From NCBI GenBank assembly GCA_964348685.1, contig CAYGDM010000074.1, forward strand, positions 1 to 5,341: 5,341 nt of DNA, in the 5' to 3' direction. Position numbers and translations under genes: made by a program. This DNA comes from DALYDP01 sp964348685 (GTDB lineage: Bacteria; Patescibacteriota; Gracilibacteria; Peribacterales; Peribacteraceae). Numbering within the stretch: position 1 is the first letter of the stretch; every line of letters starts with the position of its first letter. Positions 1 through 5,341 of this stretch are shown here, piece by piece. The notes under the pieces were generated by a model. That model was not told the origin of the DNA. It did no database searches and worked only from the letters and a program-made list of their open reading frames with translations.

Positions 1-23
1 GCCGAGGATGCAGAGTGGGAGCG

Positions 24-1208
24 TCACGCGGAACGGAGAACCGCGAGCGCCGGAAGGTCGCCGCTCGCGAGGAAATCAAGCATCGCTCCGCCGCCCGTGC
101 TCACGAACGAGTACGGATGAAGCGACATCCCGTACCGCGCATGGACGTCGAGTGTGTCGCCGCCGCCGATGACCGTGAAGGCGCCGGCAGCCGTTGCCTG
201 CACGATGGCGTTGGCCACGACGATCGTCGATTTCGAGAACGTTTCTTCCTCGCAGAATCCGAGAGGGCCGTTCCACACCACGACCTTCGCCCTCGCCACT
301 GCGTCGGCGATTGACTGCGCGGACACCGGTCCCAGATCGAAGATCGCCTCGTTCGGTGGAATGTCGTCCACCGTCACCGCATGCGCAGACGCTCCTTCTT
401 TCGGCGAGGGCGCGACGATCGCGTCCCTCGGGAGGAGTAATGCCGCACCCGCCGCATCGATGATGCGTTTGGCTGTCGGCACTTCGTTCGGATCAGAGAG
501 CGACGTGCCGATCGCCCGACCGGACGCGGCAAGGAACGTATTCGCGATCGCGCCGCCGACGACCACCGTCTGCGCGCGGCCGATGAACGCCTCGATGACG
601 GGAACCTTCGTTTCAAGTTTCGCGCCACTCACGATCACGCACAGGCCGTCTTTTGCTTCAAGGATCTTCGAGAGGTTTTCTGCTTCTTGCCGCATCTGCA
701 ACCCCATCGCGCTCGGTACGAGCGCCGGGACGCCGACCATGCTCGCATGGCTGCGGTGCGCGTTGCTAAAAGCGTCGCACACGTACGCGTCTCCGTTTTT
801 CGCTAATTCCGCGGCGAACGCGGGATCATTGGATTCTTCGCGACTGTCGTAGCGAAGGTTCTCCAACAACAGCACCTCACCGGGCTTCAACGCTTTCGTC
901 ATCGCAACGGTGTCGTCGCCGATGCACGACGGCGCGAATCCGACCGGCCGAGCAAGCATCGTTTCAAGAATCGTCACCAACGGCTTTTGACTCTCTTCGG
1001 GAAGAGGCTTCCCCTTCGGCCTTCCTTGGTGCGCCATGATCACGAGCGATCCGCCTGCGTTAAGAATCGCCATCATCGTCGGAACGATCGCCGTGATACG
1101 CGTCGTATCGGTCACCACGCCATTCTCTATTGGTACGTCAAATCCGGCGCGAAGCAGCACACGTTTTCCGGCGATGTCCAGGTCCGCCAATTGTTTGTAG
1201 TTCGTCAT
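24..1208 (-). CDS. pgk: Phosphoglycerate kinase
   Basis: Cytosolic glycolytic enzyme that reversibly moves a phosphate from 1,3-bisphosphoglycerate to ADP. The 394-residue length is normal for the family. Motifs are in canonical order: DTTRI (R37), AHQGRPKG (H60, R63), ENLRY (R119), DAFSNAHRSHAS (R152), SGAKLETK (K197, K201), VVWNGPLGF (311-318), IGGGDT (347-352) and STGGGA (370-375), then the usual LPALAVL ending. The family loop RVDFNVP reads RAGFDVP (20-26), so the Asp and Asn that normally contact 3-phosphoglycerate are Gly22 and Asp24; the nucleotide side looks intact. I chose the ATG at 1208 because MTNYKQLADLDIAGKRVLLR matches the family N-terminus. An in-frame ATG at 1328 would add 40 low-complexity residues and overlap the divergent gene. 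No Shine-Dalgarno is visible. Identity is secure; the effect of the loop changes is not known from sequence. Confidence 0.96.
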   Translation of the reverse strand: MTNYKQLADLDIAGKRVLLRAGFDVPIENGVVTDTTRITAIVPTMMAILNAGGSLVIMAHQGRPKGKPLPEESQKPLVTILETMLARPVGFAPSCIGDDTVAMTKALKPGEVLLLENLRYDSREESNDPAFAAELAKNGDAYVCDAFSNAHRSHASMVGVPALVPSAMGLQMRQEAENLSKILEAKDGLCVIVSGAKLETKVPVIEAFIGRAQTVVVGGAIANTFLAASGRAIGTSLSDPNEVPTAKRIIDAAGAALLLPRDAIVAPSPKEGASAHAVTVDDIPPNEAIFDLGPVSAQSIADAVARAKVVVWNGPLGFCEEETFSKSTIVVANAIVQATAAGAFTVIGGGDTLDVHARYGMSLHPYSFVSTGGGAMLDFLASGDLPALAVLRSA

Positions 1209-1216
1209 CGGCGAGG

Positions 1217-1222
1217 AGTGTA
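1217..1222 (-). promoter_or_regulatory. Candidate -10 element for pgk
   Basis: On the minus strand TACACT (4 of 6 matches to TATAAT) ends 8 bases before the pgk ATG, which would put the transcript start within about two bases of the start codon. No convincing -35 is seen; GTAGCA at 1241-1246, with an 18-bp spacer, is a weak match and overlaps the opposite gene's candidate -10. This is a suggestion from position and consensus only. Confidence 0.3.
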
Positions 1223-1240
1223 CCGACTTCGATCGCTCGC

Positions 1241-1249
1241 TGCTACGAT
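1241..1249 (+). promoter_or_regulatory. Candidate extended -10 for the glycosyltransferase gene
   Basis: TGCTACGAT fits the extended -10 pattern TG-N-TANNNT. The hexamer ends at 1249, so a start seven bases downstream falls on the A of the ATG at 1256, implying a leaderless message. There is no good -35, which extended -10 promoters can do without. Alternatively this is chance in a short gap. Confidence 0.35.
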
Positions 1250-1255
1250 CATCGC

Positions 1256-2332
1256 ATGGAGATGACTCCCCTGTTGACCACTCCCCTGTTGGCGTTTTTG
1301 ACGGCGATGCTGCTGCACGCGTTCGCATTGATTCTTTTTCCCCGTATCGGACTCCTCGATTTCCCGGAACGCTACGGGCTACTGCGGGCGCGACTCCCCT
1401 ACCCCACCGGCATCCTCACTGGCGCGCTGATCGTCGGTTTCCTACTCATCGGAAACGAAACAACGCAAGAAAATGGCTTGCTGCTAAGCAGTATCGCACT
1501 TTCACTTGTATGTTTCATCGATGACCGCGCACGCCTTTCCCCCTTCGTGCGACTGCTGGCTCAAGGAAGCGTCGCCGTCGCGCTCTTCATCACCGGCACG
1601 CGCATCTACACGCTCACAAATCCTCTCGCGTCGTTTGGCCTTGGCGAATTCTTGAAGCTCGACGCATGGACGATGATTCTTCCCGACGTCGGTCCGCTGC
1701 CGATCCTGAGCGGCCTCTTCACGATCGGCTGGATTTTCCTCACCGTGAACGCACTCAACTGGTTCGACGGCGTTCCGGGGCAAACGAGTCTCCTCTCGAC
1801 GATCGGTTTCGCGACGATCGGCTTTCTCTCTCTCAGCGATCGCGTGAACCAACCGGAGCTCGCGCTCATCGCGTTCGTCCTCGCGGGCCTTGCCGCTGCA
1901 GCCGCTCTCTTCGAATTGCCTCTTCCCTTGGCGAGAGTCGTACCGGGCGATAGCGGTGCGATGATTCTCGGCCTTCTGCTCGGTGTGCTCACGATCTACG
2001 CAGGAGGCAAAGTCGCGACAGGCTTCCTCGTGCTCGGCGTACCGCTCGTCGATTCGCTCATCGTCGTCACCAGGCGAATCTTCGCAGGCAAAAACCCGAT
2101 GCGTGGATCCCAAGGCGGCGAACACTTGCATCACCGCTTGCTGGCGCGCGGCTGGCCGCAATGGGGCGTCCTTGCGTTGACGACGGGCCTCGGCGCGTGC
2201 TTCGGCATCACCGCACTCTTTCTCTCTACGTTCGAAAAGTTTATTGCCGGCGTTTTACTCGCAATGATCATCACCGCGCTCTCGCTCTGGTCGTCACCTA
2301 CGCGGAAACTCCAAAAAGGTAACAGTCGTTAA
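1256..2332 (+). CDS. Glycosyltransferase family 4 membrane protein (WecA/TagO/MraY superfamily)
   Basis: Probable polyprenyl-phosphate sugar-1-phosphate transferase, moving a (N-acetyl)hexosamine phosphate from a UDP-sugar to a membrane lipid carrier for cell-envelope glycan synthesis. The 358-residue protein is hydrophobic nearly throughout, with roughly ten membrane spans. Superfamily motifs appear in order: GLLDFP (D35), IDDR (D89-D90), NALNWFDG (N165, N168, D171), GDSGA (D232), PLVDS (263-267) and the cytoplasmic EHLHHRLL (H290, H292, H293), typical of WecA/TagO rather than MraY. The first loop is unusual: the RKxH and PxxGG signatures are replaced by LLRARLPYPTG, so the exact sugar is uncertain. 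ATG 1256 or ATG 1262 could be the start; 1256 is chosen for its fit to the candidate leaderless promoter. The upstream in-frame ATG at 1130 lies inside pgk. It is divergent from pgk, and no terminator follows it. Confidence 0.88.
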   Translation: MEMTPLLTTPLLAFLTAMLLHAFALILFPRIGLLDFPERYGLLRARLPYPTGILTGALIVGFLLIGNETTQENGLLLSSIALSLVCFIDDRARLSPFVRLLAQGSVAVALFITGTRIYTLTNPLASFGLGEFLKLDAWTMILPDVGPLPILSGLFTIGWIFLTVNALNWFDGVPGQTSLLSTIGFATIGFLSLSDRVNQPELALIAFVLAGLAAAAALFELPLPLARVVPGDSGAMILGLLLGVLTIYAGGKVATGFLVLGVPLVDSLIVVTRRIFAGKNPMRGSQGGEHLHHRLLARGWPQWGVLALTTGLGACFGITALFLSTFEKFIAGVLLAMIITALSLWSSPTRKLQKGNSR

Positions 2333-2335
2333 GAA

Positions 2336-2350
2336 GCAATTTTCCATTGC
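2336..2350. repeat. Small inverted repeat overlapping a -35 element
   Basis: GCAAT, five bases (TTTCC), then ATTGC form a perfect 5-bp inverted repeat just after the glycosyltransferase stop. Its right arm overlaps the TTGCAT -35 hexamer of the next gene. It is too AT-rich and lacks a T-run, so it is not a terminator. It could be an operator half-site pair or chance. Confidence 0.25.
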
Positions 2351-2375
2351 ATAGGCCGATTCTCAGCAATATACT
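2347..2375 (+). promoter_or_regulatory. Sigma-70-type promoter for the SIMPL-domain gene
   Basis: TTGCAT (2347-2352) and TATACT (2370-2375, 5 of 6 matches to TATAAT) are separated by the ideal 17 bp. Transcription would start near 2382, giving a leader of about 31 bases before ATG 2413. That leader is pyrimidine-rich and has no Shine-Dalgarno sequence. The promoter lies in the 80-bp gap after the glycosyltransferase gene, so the SIMPL gene is probably transcribed on its own, with possible read-through from upstream. Confidence 0.6.
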
Positions 2376-2412
2376 GATTTTCGTTTTCCCACTTTCTTCC
2401 CCACCCGTACGT

Positions 2413-3219
2413 ATGCGTAAGTTCGTATCACTCGCAGCGGTCGCGTCCCTCACGATGGGTCTCGCTCCGCTCTCGGCCTTCGCCGCTACGGCGACGACCG
2501 ACATTTCCGCAGAAGAAGTTCTGCAGGTCCTCGATGAAAAATCCGCCGATATGGAACGCGGAGGAGGCGGCGACGCCATGTACTACCCCGGCCCGTACGG
2601 CAACGGCATCACGGTCGACGCCACCGTCACGAAAGAAGTGACTCCCGACTACGTCGCCGTGAGTGGTTACTGCGAAGCCATCGGCTTCGACACGCGTGAA
2701 GAAGTCCGCGCCGAATTAACGCGCATGTATAACGCGATCAAGGCCGCCGTCGGCGAAGATGGACGCGTTCGTCGCAACGGCACGCCGTCGGTGTACCCAT
2801 ACTACGACGTCTACGGCAGCGAGCCCTCGGGCAAGATGTCCGGCAGCTTGAACATCTTCATCCGCGTCACGCGCATCGGCGCCGCGCAGAAGATCTCGGA
2901 CATCCTCGACGACAACAACTGCAGCCCGGGTTGGGACGTGCGCATGGTCGATGCCGAAGATTACGAAACCGGCGTGCTCGACGAGCTCCTTACGAAGATC
3001 AACAAGCGCAAGGTCGTCTTCGAGAAGCTCCTCGGCAAAAAACTGACGGACGTCATGGGCGCCTCGCTCTACACGTACGTCGACGGCTACTCGAGCTACG
3101 ACCCCGAGACGAACCGCGCCGACGCGCAAACGTCGCTCTCGATCACGTTCAACATCGGCTCGAAGACGCGCCTGGCCGATCCGGCCGCCGCGCGCAGGGA
3201 CGCACGTTTGAACCGCTGA
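2413..3219 (+). CDS. Exported SIMPL (DUF541) domain protein
   Basis: A secreted or periplasmic-face protein of 268 residues. Residues 1-24 form a clear signal peptide: MRK, a hydrophobic core (4-20), and AFA before the predicted cleavage at A24/A25. The mature part fits the SIMPL/DUF541 pattern: ITVDATVTKEVTPDYVAVSG (66-85, with the family PD at 78-79), a helix (95-113), VYPYYDVYG (127-135, matching the family yPvYdY stretch), a strand SLNIFIRVTRI (145-155), a helix with KRKVVFEKLLGKKLTDV (198-214), and a final strand SLSITFNIG (241-249). Molecular function is poorly defined for the family; members are exported and some are linked to stress or envelope functions. A Gly-rich stretch (50-53) follows a short acidic helix after the signal. 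C87 and C170 are the only cysteines of the mature protein and could pair. ATG 2413 is preferred because an upstream TTG start (2347) would bury the signal peptide. The stop is followed by a terminator. Confidence 0.8.
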   Translation: MRKFVSLAAVASLTMGLAPLSAFAATATTDISAEEVLQVLDEKSADMERGGGGDAMYYPGPYGNGITVDATVTKEVTPDYVAVSGYCEAIGFDTREEVRAELTRMYNAIKAAVGEDGRVRRNGTPSVYPYYDVYGSEPSGKMSGSLNIFIRVTRIGAAQKISDILDDNNCSPGWDVRMVDAEDYETGVLDELLTKINKRKVVFEKLLGKKLTDVMGASLYTYVDGYSSYDPETNRADAQTSLSITFNIGSKTRLADPAAARRDARLNR

Positions 3220-3221
3220 AG

Positions 3222-3266
3222 CCCTCTCCCGGCTCTGCGGAGCCACCCTCTCCCGTGGGGAGAGGG
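3222..3266. repeat. REP-like hairpin cluster with duplicated CCCTCTCCC
   Basis: CCCTCTCCC occurs twice (3222-3230, 3246-3254) and its complement GGGAGAGGG once (3258-3266). Between the two copies sits a separate hairpin, GGCTC-TGCG-GAGCC (3231-3244). Either copy can pair with the single complement, so two alternative folds exist. The layout resembles short interspersed palindromic intergenic repeats seen in many bacterial genomes; whether it recurs here cannot be told from one window. Confidence 0.45.
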
Positions 3267-3273
3267 TTTTTTT
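3246..3273 (+). terminator. Intrinsic terminator of the SIMPL gene
   Basis: A perfect 9-bp GC-rich stem (CCCTCTCCC with GGGAGAGGG) and a three-base loop (GTG) are followed directly by seven T residues (3267-3273). It starts 26 bases after the SIMPL stop. The T-run overlaps the stop codon of the convergent M23 gene (3272-3274). On the minus strand no T-run follows the stem, so it should work mainly in the plus direction. Confidence 0.9.
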
Positions 3274-4744
3274 ATTTAGCAGGAGCGATGGGGTCGCTCT
3301 GGATGGCGTACGGCTGAAGCAGGATGATCACCGTGCGGTTGCCGCGCGGGAGCATCTCGACCGTTGCGACGCCGTCCGTGAAGTTTTCTTTCTTCAGAAT
3401 CGCGGGCTTGAACTCGGCTTCGCCATAGGCGGTGCGCAGGTAAATGTCCTTTTCGAGACGATCTTCGTTCACTTTCTTGCCCGTGTCGTCTTGCAGCGTG
3501 ATGCGAACCGTCACCCACTCGCGGCCGGTGAACTGCTTCGGCGTTTGGATATCGAACGATGCGACGGGAGCGTTCGATGCAGCGGCGTGCGTCGGCGCGG
3601 TGGGAGTCGCGATGGCCACGGTATCGGGCGCGATCGCTTCCGGCGTGATGACCGTGGGGACGACGGCGACCGGAGCGGGAGGCGTCACGACAGGCTGAAC
3701 GGCCACGGGGGTAGGCGTCGTCTTCTGTGCACGCGCGAGTCGGGCGTTGCGGCGTTCATTGCGTACGGCGACGATCTGATCGCGGTTGCGCTTCGTGCTC
3801 GTTTTCGCGACGGTCGGCTTGTCGTTGACCGGCGCGCTGCGATTGGCCTGCACGAGGAGCATCGGGTGCTCGGTGTACTCGACGAGACGCTCCTGATGAA
3901 AGCCTTGGTTGATCGCCTGCGTCGTTGTAAGTCCGGCGGCGCGCGCTTCGGAACCGGTGAAGGGCCAATACGGGTGCCACGGCGCTTCGTCGCGATCGAC
4001 CTGGAAGTGCACGTGAGGCCCGGTCGCGAAGCCCGTCTGCCCTGAGAGAGCGATCTGTTGCCCCTTCTCGACGATGTCTCCTTCTTTCACGAGCTGCGCG
4101 CTCAAGTGGGCGTAGTTCGAGTGGAGGACGGTCTCGTTCTTCGGGCTATCCGGATCCGGCATGTGCGGGTGACGGATCGTGATGTACAAGCCGAAGCCAC
4201 CTGCATCTTCGCGGACCTGCGTGACGATGCCGTTCGCGATCGAGCGGATCGGCGTACCAACCGGCACGCGGATGTCGACGCCCGGGTGGCTACCCTCTCC
4301 TTCGGCACCGGTCGCGTACGAGCCGCGATCGCCGACGGAATAGACGCCCGTCATGTCGAGCCCCTTCTTCGCAGCCGACTGGTCGTACGCGGGCATCGGG
4401 ATGAGCGCGTCGCTCGGCACTTGGCGGAAGGTGTGCTGCTCGCTATCGCCGCCGTATACGCTCCACTTATCGTAGTCGGGCACGAGCGCGATCGGCGTAA
4501 CGGTGCCGGTGTACGTGATGAGTGCATCATCGGCATTGCCGACGACCGCTTTCCAGAACGCGTACCATCCGTGCTCGCCGGCCATGTTGCCGGTCACGAA
4601 CGCCACGAGTGACAACGCGGCCATGAAGAACGAGGACTTCTGCTTCAAGTATGTGCTCGCCTGCTTCGCGCGTTCCTTCCTACGATGAAGCCCCTTACGC
4701 TTGAAGCCGACCTTCTTGGCGGTGGTGATGCGTGTAAGATGCAT
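3272..4744 (-). CDS. Membrane-anchored M23 (LytM-type) metallopeptidase with C-terminal beta domain
   Basis: Probable zinc endopeptidase cutting peptidoglycan cross-links outside the membrane. The 490-residue protein has a very basic N-terminus (about 5-36), one membrane span (about 38-56, with no clear cleavage site), and an extracellular region with the M23 domain at roughly 130-262. The zinc ligands fit HPGVD (H153, D157) and HVH (H246), with catalytic histidines H213 (NYAH) and H244 (GPHVHFQ), so the active site is complete. Next come a segment ending in a basic stretch (315-341), a Pro/Ala/Thr/Val-rich linker (342-395), and a beta-rich C-terminal domain (about 396-480) that may be an Ig-like or carbohydrate-binding fold; I do not recognise its family. 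ATG 4744 starts the basic topology signal and lies about 23 bases downstream of a good promoter start; no Shine-Dalgarno is seen. Family assignment is firm; the cleavage bond and cell-cycle role are inferred. Confidence 0.92.
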   Translation of the reverse strand: MHLTRITTAKKVGFKRKGLHRRKERAKQASTYLKQKSSFFMAALSLVAFVTGNMAGEHGWYAFWKAVVGNADDALITYTGTVTPIALVPDYDKWSVYGGDSEQHTFRQVPSDALIPMPAYDQSAAKKGLDMTGVYSVGDRGSYATGAEGEGSHPGVDIRVPVGTPIRSIANGIVTQVREDAGGFGLYITIRHPHMPDPDSPKNETVLHSNYAHLSAQLVKEGDIVEKGQQIALSGQTGFATGPHVHFQVDRDEAPWHPYWPFTGSEARAAGLTTTQAINQGFHQERLVEYTEHPMLLVQANRSAPVNDKPTVAKTSTKRNRDQIVAVRNERRNARLARAQKTTPTPVAVQPVVTPPAPVAVVPTVITPEAIAPDTVAIATPTAPTHAAASNAPVASFDIQTPKQFTGREWVTVRITLQDDTGKKVNEDRLEKDIYLRTAYGEAEFKPAILKKENFTDGVATVEMLPRGNRTVIILLQPYAIQSDPIAPAK

Positions 4745-4773
4745 GGTGTTTGTGTGTTGGACGTTCTGTAACT

Positions 4774-4802
4774 ATTGTATCATAATACTACTATTTCGTC
4801 AA
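4774..4802 (-). promoter_or_regulatory. Strong sigma-70-type promoter for the M23 peptidase gene
   Basis: On the minus strand TTGACG (4802-4797, 5 of 6 matches to TTGACA) and TACAAT (4779-4774, 5 of 6 matches to TATAAT) are 17 bp apart, and TGA just before the -10 makes it an extended -10. The predicted start is near 4767, about 23 bases before the ATG. The -35 includes the first base of the divergent tsaE start codon. Confidence 0.7.
4789..4794 (+). promoter_or_regulatory. Candidate -10 element for tsaE
   Basis: TACTAT ends seven bases before the tsaE ATG, so a transcript starting at or next to the A of the start codon is likely if this is the -10. CATAAT (4781-4786, 5 of 6 matches to TATAAT), with TTGGAC (4757-4762) 18 bp upstream, is an alternative that would give a leader of only about nine bases. 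Both lie inside the opposite-strand M23 promoter. Confidence 0.35.
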
Positions 4803-5341
4803 TGATCGATCGAGCTTTACTGCGAACGGCTGCGGAAAGTGCCACGGAAGCGGCAGGAAGCTCTCTTGCGCGTTCGCTTCACAAAATTCCGGTCACGATC
4901 GGCCTTTCCGGGGCACTCGGCAGCGGGAAAACGGCGTTCATGCGTGGATTTTTGCGAGAATTGGGCGTCACAGAGGGCGTCACCAGCCCGACCTACGCCC
5001 TCGAGCAACGCTACGACAGTCCGCGCGGCGAAGTTCTGCACGTTGATCTGTACCGGCTCGACGAAGCGGAAGCCCGAACAATCCTGCACGGAAACGACGA
5101 GCATTCCGGTATCCGTTGCATCGAATGGCCCGAACGCGCGGGCGATAAACTGCGCGCGGATATCAACGTGACCATCACGGAAACAGCGAACGACACACGC
5201 GACATCAAGATAACCTGCAACGACGTGTTGTGGCCCGACGATGCATTAATCGAGCTATGGCGCCGTGAATTACATCTGCCGCCGAACGTCTCCGCGCACT
5301 GCGATGCCGTCGCAGATTTCTGCGAACGCGCTGCCGATGCG
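4802..5341 (+). CDS. tsaE: TsaE, tRNA t6A-modification ATPase, fused to an HD-like domain (3'-truncated by window)
   Basis: TsaE is the cytosolic P-loop ATPase that works with TsaB and TsaD to put threonylcarbamoyl on A37 of ANN-decoding tRNAs. The reading frame stays open from ATG 4802 to the last base, giving 180 codons without a stop. Motifs in order: Walker A GALGSGKT (37-44), SPTY (62-65), HVDLYRL (80-86) and IEWPER (107-112), all hallmark TsaE positions. Ordinary TsaE proteins end near residue 150. This one continues with DDALIELWRRELHLPPNVSAHCDAVADFCERA (from 146), which resembles the first helices of HD-superfamily phosphohydrolases, with H166 as candidate first metal ligand. The HD pair itself would lie beyond the window. 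The Walker A Asp of most homologues is Ala38. The ATG has no Shine-Dalgarno; an upstream TTG (4775) is possible but less likely. TsaE is secure; the fusion is inferred. Confidence 0.9.
   Translation, partial: MIDRALLRTAAESATEAAGSSLARSLHKIPVTIGLSGALGSGKTAFMRGFLRELGVTEGVTSPTYALEQRYDSPRGEVLHVDLYRLDEAEARTILHGNDEHSGIRCIEWPERAGDKLRADINVTITETANDTRDIKITCNDVLWPDDALIELWRRELHLPPNVSAHCDAVADFCERAADA

Noticed and set aside
24..26. TGA recoded as glycine (code 25, as in some Patescibacteria)
   Set aside because: TGA ends pgk at the family's usual length and ends the SIMPL gene just before a terminator; no gene has in-frame TGA.
154..852. 232-codon open frame on the plus strand inside pgk
   Set aside because: It is antisense to a fully conserved pgk, its translation has no recognisable domain, and long antisense frames are expected in GC-rich coding DNA.
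1130..1255. Upstream start for the glycosyltransferase at 1130
   Set aside because: It would lie within the pgk coding region and add a non-conserved stretch before the first membrane span.
1209..1328. N-terminal extension of pgk from an ATG at 1328
   Set aside because: The extra 40 residues are Ser/Arg-rich, unlike any PGK N-terminus, and overlap the start of the divergent glycosyltransferase gene; MTNYKQL at 1208 fits the family.
1502..2161. 219-codon minus-strand frame inside the glycosyltransferase gene
   Set aside because: Highly charged low-complexity translation antisense to conserved membrane-protein motifs; a shadow frame.
2336..2350. Terminator for the glycosyltransferase gene
   Set aside because: The 5-bp hairpin is weak and has no following T-run.
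2347..2412. TTG start at 2347 for the SIMPL protein
   Set aside because: The TTG is part of the -35 element, so it would not be in the transcript, and 22 extra residues would mask the signal peptide.
3555..3720. DNA tandem repeat in the linker region of the M23 gene
   Set aside because: Only amino-acid composition (Pro, Ala, Val, Thr) is repetitive; I see no regular DNA unit.
3491..4612. Two 184-codon plus-strand frames (3491-4045, 4058-4612) opposite the M23 gene
   Set aside because: Both are Arg/Asp-rich shadow translations of the M23 gene, with no domain and no promoter.

Overview
The window looks like ordinary chromosomal housekeeping sequence from a compact, moderately GC-rich bacterial genome. 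There is no mobile element, CRISPR array, RNA gene or defence island that I can support. Five protein genes fill nearly all of it. TGA acts as a stop: it ends pgk and the SIMPL gene in sensible places, and no gene contains an in-frame TGA, so the standard bacterial code applies. Short intergenic gaps, a divergent WecA-like enzyme with an LPYPTG loop, an atypical phosphoglycerate kinase and a TsaE running into an HD-like segment suggest an uncultured lineage, possibly Patescibacteria/CPR. That placement is inference and needs a phylogeny.

Layout, left to right. (1) 24-1208, minus: complete phosphoglycerate kinase with altered residues in its 3-phosphoglycerate loop. (2) 1209-1255: a 47-bp divergent gap with candidate promoters in both directions. 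(3) 1256-2332, plus: multi-pass glycosyltransferase-4 family enzyme (WecA/TagO/MraY superfamily). (4) 2333-2412: 80-bp gap with a good promoter. (5) 2413-3219, plus: exported SIMPL (DUF541) domain protein. (6) 3220-3273: a hairpin-rich spacer ending in a strong intrinsic terminator. (7) 3272-4744, minus: membrane-anchored M23 peptidase. (8) 4745-4801: 57-bp divergent gap with overlapping promoters. (9) 4802 to the window edge, plus: TsaE, partial, apparently fused to the start of an HD-type domain. Bases 1-23, downstream of pgk, hold nothing I can name.

Three genes concern the envelope: lipid-linked sugar phosphate transfer, an exported SIMPL protein and peptidoglycan cutting. The other two are core metabolism (glycolysis) and tRNA modification (t6A). 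They do not form one operon; the genes are convergent or divergent and most seem to have their own promoter. The most notable signals are the TsaE-HD junction, the changed substrate loop of PGK, the lack of Shine-Dalgarno sequences before all five starts with -10-like hexamers placed for leaderless transcripts at three of them, and the interlocked tsaE/M23 promoters.
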